Source: Peromyscus leucopus (lineage: Eukaryota; Chordata; Mammalia; Rodentia; Cricetidae). Taken from it: a stretch of 64,000 nt of DNA. Below the pieces are notes generated by a model. That model had not been told where the DNA came from, searched no databases, and was given only the letters and a program-made list of their open reading frames with translations. The stretch covers positions 22,732,058-22,796,057 of the forward strand of contig NC_051074.1 of the NCBI RefSeq assembly GCF_004664715.2, read 5' to 3'. Position 1 is the first letter of the stretch. The number at the start of each line of letters is the position of its first letter. Below, piece after piece: positions 59,927 to 64,000 of this stretch. Made by a program: the position numbers and the translations under genes.

Positions 59927-60001
59927 ATGTTGATACCAAGCCCCCTCTTCCTATTGAGGGGCAGCATGGCTTGTGGGGCCACAGGAGAGTCAGAGGACTA
60001 A
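59927..60001. repeat. 75-bp duplicated segment, copy 2
   Basis: Same orientation and 72/75 identical to 53142-53216. Differences are single substitutions (C/A, T/G and G/C). It abuts an old L1 fragment on its left. Confidence 0.85.
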
Positions 60002-60234
60002 GTCAGCCTTGAAGACCCTTCAACTCTTTCTGCGCCATAACCTAGAAAGACTCCCTTTTATAATTAAGAATGGAAGGATGCACTGTGGAGCCCCAGGGTA
60101 GCACCTTAAGCATCGGAGGCACACCCCCCAAAAAGGAGTTTGGCCAAGGCACAAAAATGAACTAGGTAAGAGACTTCCTGGCTAACAGCCTCATCTGATG
60201 GAGTCCTCCCGCTACAGTGATAAACATTTCAGAA

Positions 60235-60560
60235 TCCTCAAAAAAAAATCTATTTTAATTTGTTTTTTCCCTCATTCTGCTTAGTTTGTCTCTTAATTTA
60301 TGGCTCTTTCATCAGAGCTATTTCATTTACCTTAGCTTAATTTGATTTGTTATTTGTTCAGAGCTCCTGTTAAATTGTTGAAAGTTCTTCACATATTATC
60401 ACCCAAATTAGCAGCACACCGTCTGAAGGAGAAGTGATTGCCGAGTACCCTCAACTGAACTAAAAAGGCTGAAGCTAATGCAGTGGTCAGGATGGTAATT
60501 AAAGACGTTCTGGAGAATGCAAAATTGTATAAATCACGGGACACATGGTATTTAAGAAAA
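60235..60560. promoter_or_regulatory. Candidate conserved noncoding element
   Basis: Repeat-free AT-rich block with CTTAATTTGATTTGTTATTTG near 60337, TTAAATTG and CCAAATTAGC cores and no microsatellites. It resembles the other two candidate enhancers in style but with fewer recognisable sites. Confidence 0.35.
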
Positions 60561-62429
60561 CCCTGAGCAACGTCCCCTGTGTCTCATGTTCAGAATAGGG
60601 CCCCCCCAAATCAATGAGCAGTGTTGCTCTGCACGTAATCGGATCTATAATTCTGACCTTTGAAACAGTGAACTTCTTAATGGTCCTCATTCATCAAGCG
60701 CTCTCCTCACGTGGCACTTCTCCCTCTACTAAGGAATGGTCCTTTTACTTAGATACTTCTGACTTCAGTCTGGGCGCTGTTATTCATACCATGTTCTTTT
60801 GGAACCCGGTTGCCCACCCTAGGCTGACCTCTCTGGAGGAGCGTTTCCAATAACTTGGGCAACAGGGTTTTATAAGGCAAAGGACACTGTCGACTACTGA
60901 TGGGATGACGCAGCCTGGTCTCATAACTGGCCAGCTAAGGATTGGCAAGTGCGTCGCTCCTTGAAGAGACCATCAAGAAGCTTGGCCTAAGCCAGAAGGG
61001 GGTCAAGTTTCATGAATCATGTTAGGACTCTATAGAATTCCAGCTTAAAAAAAAGTACACAACCAATCTGATCTTAGGGATGAGAATTAGAATTGTTTGA
61101 AGATTCAAATGGATAGGTTCTTGGAGCCTAAGAACCTGCAAAACCATTGTAAGAGCAGAGAATTCATTTGATCCTAGACAAAACGTATTCGGCTAAGGCA
61201 TGTGAGCAGTTGACAGACAGGGAACTAAGGTGGAGTGGCCTGGCCTGGTCACAGGGGCAGACTGTGTGGCACAGTCAGTGGATAAGAGGGATTGGAGCTG
61301 GTTGAGGGAAGGCAGCAACACTGTGATAGTGGGCACATTGGACATGCCATGAGGGCTCCATGTGTCTGTGTCAGCCAAAAGCAGTGAAGGACTATGCAGA
61401 TCACAAGGTCACAGATATAGGACATTTTGCTGCTAAGCATTTCAGTAAATGTCTTCTTCCTAAATTTGTTTTTATTAATATTTCTTTTGGATATAGGGTC
61501 AATGAGCCAAAGTCTGGCACAAATTCATTATTAAACACGCTCTAGGGAACAGGAGCCTATAACAATAAAGTGGTAGGTGGTTAGCAAGGCTGTCCAGAGG
61601 GTGAGAAGCCTTAATGAATCCCAGAGTGACTGCTACCACAGACAGAAATCTAGACTTTTCCATTGTAAAGGCACTGAATAGAAGACTTGGAAAAGCTAAT
61701 ATTTTAAGATCCATGCCTACAGTATAGAGAAAAATTCATTCTCCCATTTGTTTATTCATTTTAAATCTAAATTCACGTTACTTGTGAACAAAAAGGAAAA
61801 CAATAAGCTATTTATAAAAGTGTGTTTCAAAGGTGGCATGAAAGCCAAGTAGCTGTTCCCAGAGCCTATGCAAGGGCTGGAGGAGGGCGGGAGGACACGA
61901 GGCACAGGGTGCGGAGGGGTCGGGGGACATCTGACATTCTGTACCAGGGTAGGAAAACTGTTGTTGACACCGGTTAAGTGAATGTAAAGCGTACTCTGAA
62001 TGTTTCCAAGAAAGAAAGGACACAGATCTGAGGTGAAGGCTGTGTCAGTTACCCTGACCTGATCACTGCACATACATCCTAGACACACAGTGAACCAGGC
62101 ACTGTGCCCCATAGCATGTATCCGTACTGCCTATCAGTTAAAACACGTGCAATACAAACTTAACAAATAAATGATAGCTTAACTATGACGGACTAGCCAA
62201 TTTACCTTTTAATTAAGCCATATATGAAATTAAGTATATATCCATTCAAATCAATCATTTTCAAATTTTAAATTAAGAATGCAAAGAATTATAGTCAAGT
62301 TTTAAAACAGTCCTTCCAAGCGGGGACTCTGTCCATTAGAATATTTATAGTACAGGAAAGTTAACCAAATGTGATACTATGAGACTTTTTAGTATATCTG
62401 TTGCTGAAACAAGCACCATGTTCCTCATG
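60561..62429. other. Unique intron sequence
   Basis: No gene or clear repeat recognised. Overlapping minus frames at 61756-62112 are unfamiliar. Confidence 0.4.
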
Positions 62430-62595
62430 GTTTTTGTTTGTTTGTTTTTGTTTTTCGAGACAGGGTTTCTCTGTGTAGTTTTGTGCCTTTCCTGGAACTC
62501 ACTCTGTAGACCAGGCTGGCCTCGAACTCACAGAGATCCACCTGTCTCTGCCTCCCGAGTGCTGGGATTAAAGGCCTGTGCCACCACCGCCCGGC
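62430..62595 (-). mobile_element. B1 SINE, young copy
   Basis: Antisense B1 with GTTTTGTGCCTTTCCTGG, the cricetid-style variant, and a T/G tail. Target duplication TCCTCATG at 62422-62429 and 62596-62603. Confidence 0.95.
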
Positions 62596-62603
62596 TCCTC
62601 ATG

Positions 62604-64000
62604 TTTTTCAATGCCCAAACAATTCAATGGCTTGCACTGTATGTCTGTTTGTGGTACCAGTGATGGAAGCCAGAGCCTTGTACATACTAGCAAATACTCT
62701 ACTCTGCAGGCTTGGATTGGAGAAGTACTTTGCTTGCCTTTAAGGAGGGGGCATGCTGTACACTTGCTCTGGACAACACTGTGACAGATAGATGTAAGGC
62801 TAGCTGCCGAGCCTGGCTACCAGAGATCGACTCACGGCCCCACCCTGCAGCCATCTCAGAGGAAACAGAGGGCTCCACCCTCCCGAGTGTGGCCTTGAGG
62901 AGAGTGGACACCAGTGTGGGAACAAGGTCAGGATGGAGGAAGGCACAAACTCCAGGTGTCTGCATTGGGACTGGGCACTCAGGCAGGTGCTGCGTGCAAC
63001 GCCAGAGGAATGTAATTCATGTTGGAAACTTGTGAGGCCCAGGAGAGAGAAAATGGGCCATTCATAGGGAAGGATGACCTCAGGCATCTTTTGGATGCTT
63101 GTCCTTGCTTTGTTTTTACAAAGCAGAAGTATATTTAGAACTCAATACAAGAGTCCATTTTCACTTGTTGCAGCAAGAGCTATAAAAACAGCTTCATGCC
63201 AGTGCCACCAGAGCAGTGTCCGAACAGCTTGAGGGGGTATGAATTCAAATAACAATGCCCCAAACTTCTTTCAGTAGATCAAAATGCACAGTCTACGGGG
63301 GCAACATGGAGTTGTTGCAAATGTGTCCTCTAATTAACACAATAGGTCTTCACTCTTTTGAAAACCCATACTATACATGGACATAAGTGAAAGAGTCCAT
63401 TTATAACTCCATTTCCTATTAAAAAGAAATTCAGATTTATTCTAGAAATTCATGCCACAAGGATCACACATACAACTTAAAGTCAAACTGGAAACTGGCC
63501 TATTTTTTTTTTTTTTTTATTGTATGCAGTTTTCTTCTATTTTGAGCATTATCCATGGCTATTTTTACCTATTAATCTAAAATAAAATGAGGAAGAAATG
63601 AAATGATTTCATGAAATTTGACTTCTGGGACTCTCTGAGACCCACATTTCAACAATCATACTAAATAAAATGTCCTGTTTCCACAGCCTTGGTGTGCTCT
63701 CTCATACTAATAGAAGGTGAGGCCATGTCAGCCCCAATAGTCACATGCTCTCTAGACAATGTAAACAGTGGCAGGACTGAAGAGTCATTGGATCTGGACA
63801 CAGTCACTGTGAAGAGGAGTCATGTTTTCCCTTAACAATCCTTGGCTGCATTTGGTTCAGAGGTAAGGTGCAGGGAATTATGTTTTCACACATAAGCTGT
63901 GCTAATGGACGCATAAAAGTGGGCTGAGCTGGAGAGTGCTTGGCCATAACACCAGGAATCAGGAGGATAATGGTTACCCTGAGGTGCCTGGCCTCATAGT
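62604..64000. other. Unique intron sequence to window end
   Basis: A short tRNA-SINE remnant may lie at 62655-62710 (AGAGCCTTGTACATACTAGC). Overlapping frames at 62699-63087 on both strands match nothing known. A T tract lies at 63504-63519. Confidence 0.4.

Larger units (their letters stand above)
1848..64000 (-). other. Ptprm: Large Ptprm intron upstream of the juxtamembrane exon
   Basis: Everything to the right of the exon lacks a recognisable Ptprm exon. In particular I saw no minus-strand segment encoding the transmembrane helix that should precede KLAKK. The simplest reading is one intron of more than 62 kb, consistent with Ptprm being a very large gene with long introns in mammals. 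Small exons without a start codon could be missed by eye, so the intron's continuity is an inference. Confidence 0.65.

Overview
This window is a stretch of rodent nuclear genome, almost all of it intron. The B1 SINEs at 43.3 and 62.4 kb carry a 'gcctttcctgga' variant that I associate with cricetids (deer mouse, vole or hamster type) rather than house mouse or rat. B2/B3/B4 SINEs, Lx-type L1 ends, URR1-like hAT elements and MaLR-type LTRs agree. There is no sign of bacterial, organellar or free viral sequence. The species assignment rests on repeat flavour only.

Only one convincing exon of a functional gene was found: a 152-bp minus-strand exon at 1696-1847. It encodes 50 residues of the juxtamembrane segment of receptor tyrosine phosphatase mu (Ptprm) and has good splice sites at both ends. 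The gene runs right to left, so 1-1695 is the start of the following intron. Positions 1848-64000 appear to be a single upstream intron of more than 62 kb. I saw no transmembrane exon and no second exon in it. The only other recognisable gene is a decayed processed pseudogene of Arpc1a on the plus strand (7612 to about 8890), inserted in an ancient L1.

Layout: 0-4.5 kb holds the exon, a CAG/CAA trinucleotide tract just upstream of its acceptor, and otherwise mostly unique DNA. 4.5-5.6 kb is a nested stack: a MaLR-type solo LTR holding a hAT element and a B1-containing composite element. 7-10.2 kb is an ancient L1 split by the Arpc1a retrocopy. 12-16.4 kb is L1 sequence, including a rodent L1 with an internal deletion and an inserted solo LTR. 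17-26 kb has scattered LTRs, SINEs and old L1 pieces. 27.0-27.5 kb is repeat-free, ATTA-rich and enhancer-like. 29-44 kb is sparse SINEs, LTRs and microsatellites. 44.1 kb and 58.5 kb hold minisatellites. 49.5-50.2 kb is a second enhancer-like block. 54-60 kb has further LTRs and L1 ends, and 62.4 kb a young B1.

No operon-like cooperation is expected here. The biologically relevant content is one exon of a cell-adhesion phosphatase, possible intronic regulatory DNA, and a readable record of nested transposon insertions. I found no new multi-gene system. The best leads are the CUG-rich tract 203 nt from the Ptprm splice acceptor, the 51-bp minisatellite open in frame on both strands, a 75-bp near-identical duplication at 53.1 and 59.9 kb, and two enhancer-like blocks.
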